A program made the position numbers and the translations under genes. This document shows, in pieces, positions 41,745-50,309 of a stretch of 64,000 nt of DNA (its first letter is position 1; each line of letters starts with the position of its first letter). The notes below the pieces were generated by a model. That model was not told the DNA's origin. It ran no database searches and saw only the letters and a list, made by a program, of their open reading frames with translations. Source of the DNA: Bacteroidales bacterium UBA2714 (lineage in GTDB: Bacteria > Bacteroidota > Bacteroidia > Bacteroidales > P3); assembly GCA_002354035.1 (NCBI GenBank), contig DEKU01000015.1, positions 2,813 to 66,812 of the forward strand. Direction: 5' to 3'.

Positions 41745-44700
41745 TTAGGCTTCTAATTGTTTCTGGTCGCGACGAGAAATCTCGAATACGACAGAGCATG
41801 CAATACACACAGAGGAGAACACACCACACAGAACACCAATCAGGATTGCGAAAATGAATCCACGAATCACCTCACCACCGAAGATGAACATCATCAACAA
41901 GGTGAAGAAGGTCGTTCCGCTGGTATTAATGGTACGAGCCAAAGTAGAGTTGATGGCATCATTCATGTGAGCTTTGAGGGTGCGTTTGGGATAGAGTTTA
42001 CGGTATTCGCGCACGCGGTCGAAAATAACCACGGTAGCATTGATAGAGTAACCAATAACCGTCAGCACAGCGGCAATGAACGATTGGTCCACATCAAGAT
42101 TGAAGGGGAGCAAGCCATGCAGCAGGGCAAAGAAGCCGATGACGAGGATAGTGTCGTGTGCCAGAGCCACCACACTGCCCACACCAAAACGCCAACTGCG
42201 GAAACGGAGTCCGATGTAAACAAACATTACAAGCAGACCGCCAATAACGGCCAAGAAGGCGTTACGGACAAGGTCATTTGCAATAGAAGCGCCCACCTGT
42301 TCAGACTGGATAATACCGAGGGGATTGGTCTCAGTGCTACGGAACTCGTCTTCGGTGATACCATTAGCGAAGAAACCTTTGGTACCTGCATACAGCAGCG
42401 ATGCAATCTCATTATTCACGGTCTCACCGTCTTCATTGAATTTATACTTGGTGGTAATCTTCAACTGGGAACTGGGGCCATAGGTTTTGACCTCGGGGGC
42501 CTCGCCGAACTGCTCGTCGAGGGCAGCACGGACGTCAACGGCATTGACAGGCTGGTCGAAACGTACAACATAAGTACGTCCACCGGTGAAGTCGATACCA
42601 CGGCTCAGACCACGGGCAAAAATGCCAATCAGACAGATTGCCACAGCACAGATGGCGATAGTATAGAAGAGTTTGCGGTGACCAATAAAATCATAATTGG
42701 CGTTGCGCATGAAGTTCTCCGAGAAGGGGAACGAGAAGTTCATCGTCTTCTTATGATTCAGCATCCAGTCGATGCAGAGACGAGTGATGAAGATGGAGGT
42801 GAACAGTGATGTTACAATACCGATGCAGAGAGTAACGGCAAAACCTTGGACAGGACCCGAACCGAACATGATGAGAACAAGACCCAGCAGGAAGGTCGTA
42901 ACCTGACCGTCGATAATAGCGGAATAGGCGTTGCTGAAACCAGCCGACACGGCATTCGCCATGCTCGACCCGGCGCGCAACTCCTCTTTGATACGCTCAT
43001 AAATAATCACATTGCCGTCAACAGCCATTGCCAGCGTCAGCACTATACCAGCGATACCCGGCATGGTAAGCACAGCGCCGACGGAAGCAAGAACACCGAA
43101 CAGCAAGAAAATGTTGGTCAAAAGAGCGATAGCCGAAACCCAGCCGCCGCGGTTGTAGAACACAACCATATAAATAAGAACAATAATAAATGCAAGGATG
43201 AAAGAAATCAGACCCTTGTTAATAGACTCCTGACCAAGCGAGGGACCGACAACGGCCTCCTGAACAATAACAGCGGGGGCAGGCAGTTTACCAGATTTCA
43301 GAATATTGGCAAGGTCCTTAGCCTCTTCAAGGGTGAAGCTTCCGGTGATGGAAGAGCGGCCACCGGCAATCTCACCATTAACAACAGGAGCGGAGTAGAC
43401 CAGGTCGTCCAGAACGATGGCAATACATTTGCCCACATTCTCGCCAGTGATGCGCTTCCAGTCGCGGGCACCCTCACTGTTCATGGTCATGGAAATCTCA
43501 TTGCCGCCGGCATTGCTGAAATCCTGACGGGCATCGGTGATAACACTACCGTCTAACAAAGCGGCACCGTCACGGGTATTGATGCGGATTGCAAAAAGCT
43601 GATAGATGTCAGAGCCATCCTGGATAGGCTTGGCACTCCAGAGGAACTTCACGGTACGGCTATCAATTACGCGCTTTTCGAAAGCGGTGGCAATCATGCG
43701 GCTGATAGCATCGCGGCTTTTGGCATGAGCATATCCTACTACAGGACCCTCAAGCAGACCGCCCTGGGGGTTGATGTTCGGCATCAACATATCCTCATTG
43801 AAGAGAGGATGATCCTTGGCCAACTCATCGGCCGAAGCATTGTCGACCTGATTGTCGGCGCCCAAAGCATTCAACAGCGAGTCGCCTTCCGAAGCAGGCT
43901 GGGCTGCGGTGTCGGCCACCTCAGCAGTCTCCTCGGCGTTAGCCTCGGTGCCACCTATAGAAGAAATATAAGAATCAACCTTGTCGAGCATACGGTAGGC
44001 CTCAGCATTGTCATAAGTCAGCCAGAACTCCAGCTGGGCTGTTCCCTGCAAGAGTTTGCGGACACGCTGCGGATCTTTCACACCAGGCAGCTCAACAAGG
44101 ATACGCTCGGAAGCGCGGAGCTGCTGGATAGTGGGCTGTGCCACACCGAATTTATCTATACGCTGACGGAGAATCTCATAAGTACGGTCATAAGCACTTG
44201 CCGCTTCCTCCTTAACCACCTTGATTACTGCATCGTTATCATCGTTTAATTTGATGCGGTCACGCAACTGGGTATTGAAATAGGAAGCCAGCTGAACATT
44301 GGGGTTGACCTCGCGGATTGCGTCATAAAACAGGGACACAAAATCGCGGTTTGTAGTCTTTTTCTGAGTGGCGATAGCCATATCAATGGCCTTGTTGAAG
44401 ACTGAATCCTCAGTGTGACCAGCCAATGCGCGAACCACATCCACTGTCGACACCTCGAGCATCACGTTCATACCACCCTTCAAGTCCAGACCGAGATTGA
44501 TCTCGCGAGCCTGACACTGACGGTAGGTGTAACCCAGATAGACTTTCTCACTTGCCATCGAGTCCAGATACTGGGCCTCGCGGTCAATCAAGAGCGAGTC
44601 TTTCAGCGTTTGAGCATACAGAGCATCACCATGCGATTTGGTGTTGATAAAATTTTGCGTTGTGGTGCTCTGAACATAGGCATCTGCCGCTTTCGCTGCG

Positions 44701-44801
44701 TTCTTCTCGACCCTGCTCGTAACAAATGTGAAGGACAATTGATACAAACATACCAAGACAAATGCCCATGTAAGAAATTTAATAAGTCCTTTATTCTGCA
44801 T
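41745..44801 (-). CDS. secDF: Fused protein-export membrane protein SecD-SecF
   Basis: This is a 1018-residue proton-driven accessory of the Sec translocon that pulls preproteins into the periplasm. The SecD half has helix 1 near 7-27 and a large periplasmic P1 domain (I-N-L-G-L-D-L-K-G-G-M-N-V near 97-109; Q-R-I-D-K-F-G-V near 208). It then has helices with A-L-A-M-A-V-D-G-N-V-I-I-Y-E-R-I near 610, including the key Asp. The SecF half starts near 690 (helix A-I-C-A-V-A-I-C-L-I-G-I-F, then G-I-D-F-T-G-G-R) and has Y-S-I-N-A-T-V-V-I-F-D-R-V-R-E near 925. Fusion is normal in Bacteroidota. A near-consensus promoter drives it, and four short gaps follow, so it may lead a 13-kb operon of exported surface proteins. 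Confidence 0.97.
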   Translation of the reverse strand: MQNKGLIKFLTWAFVLVCLYQLSFTFVTSRVEKNAAKAADAYVQSTTTQNFINTKSHGDALYAQTLKDSLLIDREAQYLDSMASEKVYLGYTYRQCQAREINLGLDLKGGMNVMLEVSTVDVVRALAGHTEDSVFNKAIDMAIATQKKTTNRDFVSLFYDAIREVNPNVQLASYFNTQLRDRIKLNDDNDAVIKVVKEEAASAYDRTYEILRQRIDKFGVAQPTIQQLRASERILVELPGVKDPQRVRKLLQGTAQLEFWLTYDNAEAYRMLDKVDSYISSIGGTEANAEETAEVADTAAQPASEGDSLLNALGADNQVDNASADELAKDHPLFNEDMLMPNINPQGGLLEGPVVGYAHAKSRDAISRMIATAFEKRVIDSRTVKFLWSAKPIQDGSDIYQLFAIRINTRDGAALLDGSVITDARQDFSNAGGNEISMTMNSEGARDWKRITGENVGKCIAIVLDDLVYSAPVVNGEIAGGRSSITGSFTLEEAKDLANILKSGKLPAPAVIVQEAVVGPSLGQESINKGLISFILAFIIVLIYMVVFYNRGGWVSAIALLTNIFLLFGVLASVGAVLTMPGIAGIVLTLAMAVDGNVIIYERIKEELRAGSSMANAVSAGFSNAYSAIIDGQVTTFLLGLVLIMFGSGPVQGFAVTLCIGIVTSLFTSIFITRLCIDWMLNHKKTMNFSFPFSENFMRNANYDFIGHRKLFYTIAICAVAICLIGIFARGLSRGIDFTGGRTYVVRFDQPVNAVDVRAALDEQFGEAPEVKTYGPSSQLKITTKYKFNEDGETVNNEIASLLYAGTKGFFANGITEDEFRSTETNPLGIIQSEQVGASIANDLVRNAFLAVIGGLLVMFVYIGLRFRSWRFGVGSVVALAHDTILVIGFFALLHGLLPFNLDVDQSFIAAVLTVIGYSINATVVIFDRVREYRKLYPKRTLKAHMNDAINSTLARTINTSGTTFFTLLMMFIFGGEVIRGFIFAILIGVLCGVFSSVCIACSVVFEISRRDQKQLEA

Positions 44802-44848
44802 ATCTTACGTATTAAAGTTTTAATTAGTTATTACACTTTTTGAACATG

Positions 44849-44878
44849 CAAAGATAACAAATTTTATCGACACAACAA
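44849..44878 (-). promoter_or_regulatory. secDF operon promoter
   Basis: On the minus strand TTG (44876-44878) lies 19 bp before TATCTTTG (44849-44856), a near-perfect Bacteroidota promoter with a leader of about 40 nt. I find no comparable promoter in the gaps of 18-37 bp downstream of secDF. Confidence 0.78.
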
Positions 44879-44899
44879 GCATTTTTCCAAAAAAAGCCG

Positions 44900-44907
44900 T
44901 ATTTTTG
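44900..44907 (+). promoter_or_regulatory. -7 box of radC
   Basis: TATTTTTG on the plus strand lies 19 bp before the radC ATG at 44926, predicting an almost leaderless mRNA of about 12 nt. It is divergent from the secDF promoter. Confidence 0.5.
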
Positions 44908-44925
44908 CAAAAAAATAGAGCCACA

Positions 44926-45660
44926 ATGAGCCACGACAACCCAACACCTATCAACAAAAGCCTACCTATCAGCCAGTGGGCTGAGGAGGACCGCCCTCGC
45001 GAAAAGATGCTTTCATTGGGCAAAAAAAGCCTCACCGACAGCGAACTTCTTGCCATACTTCTCCGCACCGGCGTGACGGGCACCAGCGCTATCGACCTTG
45101 CTAAAAAGCTCCTGCTGGAGACACACAACAGCCTGACGGAACTCTCCCGCATGGAAGTCAATGATTTGAAGAAAATCCACAAAGGGCTGGGCTTGGCCAA
45201 ATCTGTCACCGTACTGGCCGCCCTCGAACTGGGGAACCGGATGATGCGAGAAGCCAACGAGGTAAAAGAAGACATTATTCGCAACAGCGAAGACCTTTTC
45301 CGCTTCATCGGGCCCTCCATGTGGGACCTCCCCACCGAGGAATTCTGGGCCATCTACCTCAACCAACGAAACAAAGTGGTTCGTAAACAACGCATTGGTA
45401 CTGGCGGCCTCACTCAAACCACCGTCGATCTCCGCATCATCTTCCGCGAAGCCCTGCAATACAATGCCGTCGCCGTGGCAGTTGCCCACAACCACCCCTC
45501 CGGCAACCTCAATCCCAGCTCACCCGACAAAGATCTCACCCGCCGCATAGCCGAAGCTGGCAAAATACTAAACATCAAGCTTGTCGAACACCTGATTGTG
45601 GCCATCCAACCTAACGGAAAGCCCGGCTATTTCAGCTTCACCGAATCCGGTCTTTTGTAA
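44926..45660 (+). CDS. radC: RadC/DUF2466-family JAB-domain protein
   Basis: This is a 244-residue protein. The N-terminal half has helix-hairpin-helix features (L-I-G-K... L-S-R-M-E-V-N-D-L-K-K-I-H-K-G-L-G near 75-95). The C-terminal half is a JAB/MPN metalloprotease-like domain with the full zinc motif H-N-H-P-S-G-N-L-N-P-S-S-P-D (His-x-His, Asp) near 185-200. Its old link to DNA repair in E. coli was withdrawn, and the family's role is open. The start at 44926 is preferred because an upstream TTG overlaps the -7 box. Its 3' end overlaps folB on the other strand by 23 bp. Confidence 0.92.
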   Translation: MSHDNPTPINKSLPISQWAEEDRPREKMLSLGKKSLTDSELLAILLRTGVTGTSAIDLAKKLLLETHNSLTELSRMEVNDLKKIHKGLGLAKSVTVLAALELGNRMMREANEVKEDIIRNSEDLFRFIGPSMWDLPTEEFWAIYLNQRNKVVRKQRIGTGGLTQTTVDLRIIFREALQYNAVAVAVAHNHPSGNLNPSSPDKDLTRRIAEAGKILNIKLVEHLIVAIQPNGKPGYFSFTESGLL

Positions 45661-46000
45661 TCACCACCGACACCGAGCGCAGCTGTCCTCCCAACGGAGG
45701 ATTCATCTTCGTCACCCTCACCTCCACATACTCCATGCCGTCAAACTTAGTCAGCAGAGCCGAGGCCACCCTTTCCCCCACATGTTCAAGCAAATGGGAG
45801 GGTTGGGACATCTCGCCTTTTACAACTTGGTAGACATCCAGATAGCTGATTGTGTCAGCTATATTGTCCGACACCTGAGCCACACTTGTGTCAGTATCGA
45901 AAACCACATCCAGCTCGAAATGGGTACCAATGGCCTGCTCCTCGGCAAAACAGCCATGGAAAGCATAAAACCGCATTCCGTTCAATGAAATCCTGCTCAT
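45638..46000 (-). CDS. folB: Dihydroneopterin aldolase
   Basis: This is a 120-residue protein. It converts dihydroneopterin to 6-hydroxymethyl-dihydropterin and glycolaldehyde in folate synthesis. Family features are the start I-S-L-N-G-M-R-F-Y-A-F-H-G-C-F-A-E-E near 4-21 (the catalytic Glu in the A-F-H-G-x-x-x-E-E block), S-Y-L-D-V-Y near 53, and the end V-R-V-T-K-M-N-P-P near 98. The methionine at 46000 is chosen over one 3 codons upstream. It ends inside radC (convergent overlap), and it lies 143 bp downstream of pheS, so it may be its own unit. Confidence 0.93.
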   Translation of the reverse strand: MSRISLNGMRFYAFHGCFAEEQAIGTHFELDVVFDTDTSVAQVSDNIADTISYLDVYQVVKGEMSQPSHLLEHVGERVASALLTKFDGMEYVEVRVTKMNPPLGGQLRSVSVVITKDRIR

Positions 46001-46143
46001 AAAAAACACTTTAAATAAGCCCTACATTACCCACGGCTCCAATCACCCCTTTCCCGGTCGGCACCACCACAGCCCAAGAGCCACGGAACCCCTGCCAGCC
46101 CAAAGGGAGCCAACACACAATGCAAGGCCGCCTTGTACCTGTA

Positions 46144-47193
46144 TCAGACTATCGAATCAAACTGCTTTAAAAAACGGAGGTCGTTTTCAAAATACAGCCG
46201 CAAATCCCTCACCTGATACTTCAGCATAGCCATACGCTCCACACCCATTCCCAGTGCAAAGCCAGTATACTCGTTAGGGTCTATACCACATGATTTCAAC
46301 ACATTGGGATCAACCATCCCGCAGCCCAGAATCTCCAACCAGCCAGTACCCTTACAGATATTGCAGCCCTTGCCGCCACAAATGCCGCACGATATGTCCA
46401 TCTCAGCCGAAGGCTCAGTGAACGGGAAATACGACGGACGGAGACGAATCTGCGTCTGCTCGCCAAACATCTCCTTGGCAAAATAGAGCAGCGTCTGCTT
46501 CAAATCAGCAAACGACACATTCTTATCCACATACAACGCCTCCACCTGGTGGAAGATACAGTGCGCGCGGGCACTGATAGCCTCGTTGCGGAACACCCTC
46601 CCCGGAGCAATGATGCGGATAGGAGGCTTGTTATTCTCCATCACCCTCACCTGCACCGACGAAGTGTGTGTGCGCAAAGCCACCTCCTGCTTGCCCTCTT
46701 CCTTCTCCACAAAAAAGGTGTCCTGCATATCGCGTGCGGGATGGTCGTGCGGGAAATTCAGCGCTGAGAAAAGATGCCAATCATCCTCAATCTCCACCGA
46801 CTCCGCAACCGTGAAACCGATACGCGAGAAGATGTCAATAATCTCGTTCATCACTACCGAGAGCACATGACGGCTGCCCATCTCCGAGAAATCGGTCGGC
46901 ATCGTCAAATCATTCGTACTCTCCTGCGTCTGGTGTTCCTCCACAAAAGACCGGAACTCCTCAATCTTAGTCGTGGCAACAGTCTTCAGCATATTGAGCG
47001 CCTTACCCAAGTCTTTCTTTTCCTCGTTAGGCACCTGCTTAAACTGCTCGAAGAGCTCATTGATTACACCCTTCTTGCCCAAATACTTCACGCGGAACAT
47101 TTCAATCCGCGCTGCCTTGTCTTGAACGTTTTCAATGTGAGTGGCCTGGATATCCTCGATATAGGCCTGAATTTTGTCGTTTAGTATGCTCAT
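46144..47193 (-). CDS. pheS: Phenylalanine--tRNA ligase alpha subunit
   Basis: This 349-residue protein is the catalytic alpha chain of the alpha2-beta2 enzyme charging tRNA-Phe. An N-terminal tRNA-binding coiled coil (1-90) precedes the class II core: motif 2 near R-V-F-R-N-E-A-I-S-A-R-A near 200-211, F-H-Q-V-E-A-L near 215, a cysteine-rich loop C-G-I-C-G-G-K-G-C-N-I-C-K near 270-282, and motif 3 G-F-A-L-G-M-G-V-E-R near 315. Its start overlaps the stop of the cyclophilin gene by 4 bp. The beta subunit (pheT) is not adjacent, as is common in Bacteroidota. Confidence 0.97.
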   Translation of the reverse strand: MSILNDKIQAYIEDIQATHIENVQDKAARIEMFRVKYLGKKGVINELFEQFKQVPNEEKKDLGKALNMLKTVATTKIEEFRSFVEEHQTQESTNDLTMPTDFSEMGSRHVLSVVMNEIIDIFSRIGFTVAESVEIEDDWHLFSALNFPHDHPARDMQDTFFVEKEEGKQEVALRTHTSSVQVRVMENNKPPIRIIAPGRVFRNEAISARAHCIFHQVEALYVDKNVSFADLKQTLLYFAKEMFGEQTQIRLRPSYFPFTEPSAEMDISCGICGGKGCNICKGTGWLEILGCGMVDPNVLKSCGIDPNEYTGFALGMGVERMAMLKYQVRDLRLYFENDLRFLKQFDSIV

Positions 47194-47879
47194 CTTTCAA
47201 TAATAGTCATCTTCATTTTAACATCCTCCACCGGGCGGTCCATCGGCCCAGTCTGCACGGCGGCAATCTTATCAATCACCTCCATGCCCTCGACCACTTC
47301 GCCAAACACCGTGTAATCGCCATCCAGGAAAGGCGTTCCGCCCAACGTGGCATACACATCGGCCTGCTCTTTCGTGAACGTACGACCCAAGCGCTGCTCC
47401 ACCATCTTCAACTTCTCAGCATCCCACTTATTTCCCTGCACAATATAGAACTGGCACGACGACGAACGCTTCTCCGGGTTCACCTGGTCGGCCTGCCGGG
47501 CCGCAGCCAGCGCCCCTTTCTTATGGTACAACCCCGGCCGGAACTCAGCCGGAAGCGTATACCCCAAATCCCCGTCGCCCAACATCTGGCCAGGCTTGGC
47601 ATTGCGCGAGTTCGGGTCACCGCCCTGGATCATAAACTGATTGATAACACGGTGGAAGAGCACATCATTATACGTGCCCTCTTTCACCAATTTTAAAAAA
47701 TTATCACGGTGCAAAGGGGTCTCATTATACAACTTGACCACCATATTGCCATACGAAGTTTCGATTTTAACGTAGTACACCTTCTCCTTACTTGCCGCCT
47801 GTTTACCAAGGCTTTGAGCGCACACACCCGTCAAGAAAGAGAGGAACGCAACCAGAAAACAAAATTTTTTTGTCGTCAT
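47190..47879 (-). CDS. Exported cyclophilin-type peptidyl-prolyl isomerase
   Basis: This is a 229-residue protein. A signal peptide (MTTKKFCFLVAFLSFLTGVCAQ) precedes a cyclophilin domain: Y-G-N-M-V-V-K-L-Y-N-E-T-P near 43-55, F-H-R-V-I-N-Q-F-M-I-Q-G-G-D-P near 74-88 (catalytic Arg), S-S-S-C-Q-F-Y-I near 135, and F-G-E-V-V-E-G-M-E-V near 190. It assists folding of exported proteins in the periplasm. The longer frame to 47939 crosses the promoter and is rejected. It starts a short operon with pheS. Confidence 0.93.
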   Translation of the reverse strand: MTTKKFCFLVAFLSFLTGVCAQSLGKQAASKEKVYYVKIETSYGNMVVKLYNETPLHRDNFLKLVKEGTYNDVLFHRVINQFMIQGGDPNSRNAKPGQMLGDGDLGYTLPAEFRPGLYHKKGALAAARQADQVNPEKRSSSCQFYIVQGNKWDAEKLKMVEQRLGRTFTKEQADVYATLGGTPFLDGDYTVFGEVVEGMEVIDKIAAVQTGPMDRPVEDVKMKMTIIER

Positions 47880-47894
47880 ACCGTCTTTTTTTAT

Positions 47895-47916
47895 TATTTT
47901 TGCAGGTGCAAAAGTA
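47895..47916. promoter_or_regulatory. Back-to-back divergent -7 boxes
   Basis: TATTTTTG on the plus strand (47895-47902) faces the lipoprotein gene. TACTTTTG on the minus strand (47909-47916) faces the cyclophilin gene. The boxes are only 6 bp apart and each promoter's polymerase would cover the other. Confidence 0.55.
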
Positions 47917-47957
47917 GTAAAAATAATCCACATAAGCACAAAATAAAAGAAAAAATT

Positions 47958-48401
47958 ATGAAGAAAAAAGCCCTGCCACTTTTAGGCCTTCTGTTAATCA
48001 GTGCATTATCCACAGCCCTTTTTAGCTCGTGCGATAAAGATACCTTCTGCTATCTCGACGTCACCGTCTTAGATTCCAAGAACAACAACCTCCCCGCATC
48101 CGGCGCATGGGTCAAAATCCAGTACGTCAAAAACAACGAGGAAGACCCCCAAAACAACGTAGTCGGAACCATCGCCGACACAGGCCAGTGCGACATGAGC
48201 GGTGTCTATAAAACCAAATTCGCCGCCCCCGCCATCTTCACCATCATGGCCCGCATCGACGAACCCGACACCCTCAACAACAAAAAATACTACCGCCAAG
48301 GCGAGCGCACCGTGCGCCTCAAAGAAGGCGAAACCGTCACCAGCACCGTCAAAGTGACCGGCGAGAAAACCCTAGGCCGCGCCGACTTCCAAGACATCTA
48401 A
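47958..48401 (+). CDS. Lipoprotein of unknown function
   Basis: This is a 147-residue protein. A lipoprotein signal (MKKKALPLLGLLLISALSTA, then L-F-S-S-C, Cys25) precedes a single beta-rich domain (Y-L-D-V-T-V-L-D-S-K-N-N-N-L-P near 32-46; V-Y-K-T-K-F-A-A-P-A near 82; T-V-T-S-T-V-K-V-T-G near 128). The pattern of a modifiable V-x-V-L-D strand followed by an insert resembles carboxypeptidase-regulatory or transthyretin-like domains, but the match is weak. The start is set by the lipobox. DUF4301 follows 21 bp later, so they are probably co-transcribed. Confidence 0.78.
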   Translation: MKKKALPLLGLLLISALSTALFSSCDKDTFCYLDVTVLDSKNNNLPASGAWVKIQYVKNNEEDPQNNVVGTIADTGQCDMSGVYKTKFAAPAIFTIMARIDEPDTLNNKKYYRQGERTVRLKEGETVTSTVKVTGEKTLGRADFQDI

Positions 48402-48422
48402 TCCCCCATCCCCCCATTGCCT

Positions 48423-49970
48423 ATGACAGCCAAGTTCACCGACAGCGACATCAAGCAAATCACAGCCCTCGGCCTGACCGAGGCCGCCGTGCAACATCAG
48501 ATTGACAACTTCCGTCAAGGATTCCCCAAAACCGATCTTGTCGCGGCAGCCACCGTCGACAACGGAGGCATCCTCCGCCTCTCCGACAACGACATCAACC
48601 TCTACGCTGCCCACTACACACAGGCCTCGCAGGGCAAGAAAATCCTCAAATTCGTCCCCGCCTCCGGAGCCGCCACCCGCATGTTCAAAGACCTCTACGC
48701 CTTCACCGCCACCTACTTCGGCATCGAATACAAGATAGAGAAAGAACATCCCGCCGTCAAAGAATTCCTCGAAAAAATACGCACCTTCGCCTTCTTCGAC
48801 GACCTCGTGGCATGCATGGCCAAACACCACGCCGACTTCGGCGACTACATGGACCGCGCCGACTTCACCACCGTCATCAACTTCCTGCTCAACGACCAAT
48901 ACCTGGGCTACGGAAACCTGCCCAAAGGCCTGCTCAAATTCCATCGCTACGGCCACCTGCAGCGCACACCCCTCGAAGAACACATCGTCGAAGGCGCCGA
49001 ATACGCCCGCATGAGCGACGACACCGTCAACCTCCACTTCACCGTCTCGCCCGAACACCGGTCCCTCTTCCGTCGCAAAGTGGCCGAAGTGAAACGCTAC
49101 TACGAAGACGCCTTCCACGTAAAACTCAACATCACCTTCTCCGAACAAAAGCACTACACCGACATCATAGCCGTCGACGAACAAAACAACCCCGTCCGCG
49201 ACGACAACGGGCAACTCATCTTCCGGCCCGGCGGCCACGGCGCACTCATCGAAAACCTCAACGAACAACGCGCCGACATCATCTTTGTCAAAAACATCGA
49301 CAACGTAGTGCCCGACTGGATGAAACACACCACCATCATCTACAAGAAAGTCCTTGCAGGCCTGCTGCTCAAACTCCAGCAGCAATGCTTCGACCACCTG
49401 CGCACCCTCGACAAAGGCGCCACACCCCAACAACTCAAAGCCATCGAACACTTTGCCCAGAACGACCTCCACATCGAGCTGCCCGACGGCTACACCGACC
49501 TCCCCGCTGCCCAACAGGCCCAAAGCCTCCACAACCTGCTCAACCGCCCCATACGCGTATGCGGCATGGTGCGCAACCAAGGCGAACCCGGCGGCGGCCC
49601 CTTCTTCACACGCAACACACAAGGCATCAAAAGCCTGCAAATAGTGGAGACCGCCCAAATCAACCGCGGCAACCCCCAGCAGGAAGCCATCCTTGCCAGC
49701 TCCACACACTTCAACCCCGTCGACCTCGTCTGCGCCACCAAAAACTACAAAGGACGCTACTTCGACCTCCGCCAATACATCGACCCCGCCACCGGATTCA
49801 TCAGCAAGAAAAGCAAGGGAGCCACCGTGCTCAAATCGCAGGAACTCCCCGGCCTCTGGAACGGAGCCATGGCCAACTGGATCACCCTCTTTGTCGAAGT
49901 GCCCCTGGCCACCTTCAACCCCGTCAAAACCGTCAACGACCTGCTGCGCAAAGAGCACCTCGAAGCCTGA
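48423..49970 (+). CDS. DUF4301 protein, nucleotidyltransferase-like
   Basis: This is a 515-residue cytosolic protein matching the length of the Bacteroidota DUF4301 family. It contains F-V-P-A-S-G-A-A-T-R-M-F-K-D-L near 77-91, a nucleotide-binding loop reminiscent of UDP-sugar pyrophosphorylases, and R-P-G-G-H-G-A-L-I-E-N-L-N near 269, matching the G-G-H-G block of those enzymes. The likely role is sugar-nucleotide chemistry but it is unproven. The ATG at 48423 is preferred over a TTG at 48417. Coding strand codons are very C-rich. A terminator follows. Confidence 0.85.
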   Translation: MTAKFTDSDIKQITALGLTEAAVQHQIDNFRQGFPKTDLVAAATVDNGGILRLSDNDINLYAAHYTQASQGKKILKFVPASGAATRMFKDLYAFTATYFGIEYKIEKEHPAVKEFLEKIRTFAFFDDLVACMAKHHADFGDYMDRADFTTVINFLLNDQYLGYGNLPKGLLKFHRYGHLQRTPLEEHIVEGAEYARMSDDTVNLHFTVSPEHRSLFRRKVAEVKRYYEDAFHVKLNITFSEQKHYTDIIAVDEQNNPVRDDNGQLIFRPGGHGALIENLNEQRADIIFVKNIDNVVPDWMKHTTIIYKKVLAGLLLKLQQQCFDHLRTLDKGATPQQLKAIEHFAQNDLHIELPDGYTDLPAAQQAQSLHNLLNRPIRVCGMVRNQGEPGGGPFFTRNTQGIKSLQIVETAQINRGNPQQEAILASSTHFNPVDLVCATKNYKGRYFDLRQYIDPATGFISKKSKGATVLKSQELPGLWNGAMANWITLFVEVPLATFNPVKTVNDLLRKEHLEA

Positions 49971-49991
49971 TGCGCATCCACACTACCCCAC

Positions 49992-50025
49992 AGTAGGGTT
50001 GTCGCCACGGCAGCCCTACTTTTTT
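49992..50025 (+). terminator. Intrinsic terminator after DUF4301
   Basis: A 10-bp stem agtagggttg/cagccctact (49992-50001 and 50011-50020, one G-U pair) is followed by a run of U (50021-50025). Confidence 0.8.
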
Positions 50026-50063
50026 CTTTCCCAAAGACATTTTACTTCTCCAGTACTTACTCT

Positions 50064-50193
50064 CTATTTATACACTATTTATACACTACTTATACACTAT
50101 TTTATTTCTAAAAGAGAAATGAAATAGTAGACAAATGGTGTATACTTTGAAAAAAAAGGAGCGGCGGCAGAGACAGCCTGCCCCTACCCTACG
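50064..50193 (+). repeat. Intergenic repeat family, copy B (11-bp units)
   Basis: Tandem 11-bp units ctatttataca, ctatttataca, ctacttataca, ctattttattt run 50064-50107. An inverted copy follows (agaaatgaaatag, 50115-50127), then gtgtata, then AAGGAGCG (50156-50163) and CGGCAGAGACAGCCTGCCCCT. The block aligns with copy A by eye at about three quarters identity over 33 bp from AAGGAGCG on. Like copy A it lies between convergent genes (DUF4301 and the TPM gene). The rest of 50194-50309 shows no gene. Confidence 0.62.
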
Positions 50194-50309
50194 CCCTGGC
50201 CGGACGCCTCCAGTCTCGCCGACTCTGAGGCTACGGAGCCAAATTAGCAAGCTCCTGAAAAGAAGATTGTTGGAAGGAAGAAGGGCCGCAGAGGGTCGAA
50301 TCGGGTCTT

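Noticed and set aside
48372..49958. A 528-codon leftward frame
   Set aside because: Antisense to DUF4301; Val/Glu/Gly composition is a by-product of C-rich codons.
50064..50107. 11-bp tandem units as plasmid-type iterons
   Set aside because: No replication initiator gene nearby and the same unit sits in two other chromosomal gaps; a dispersed repeat family explains it better.
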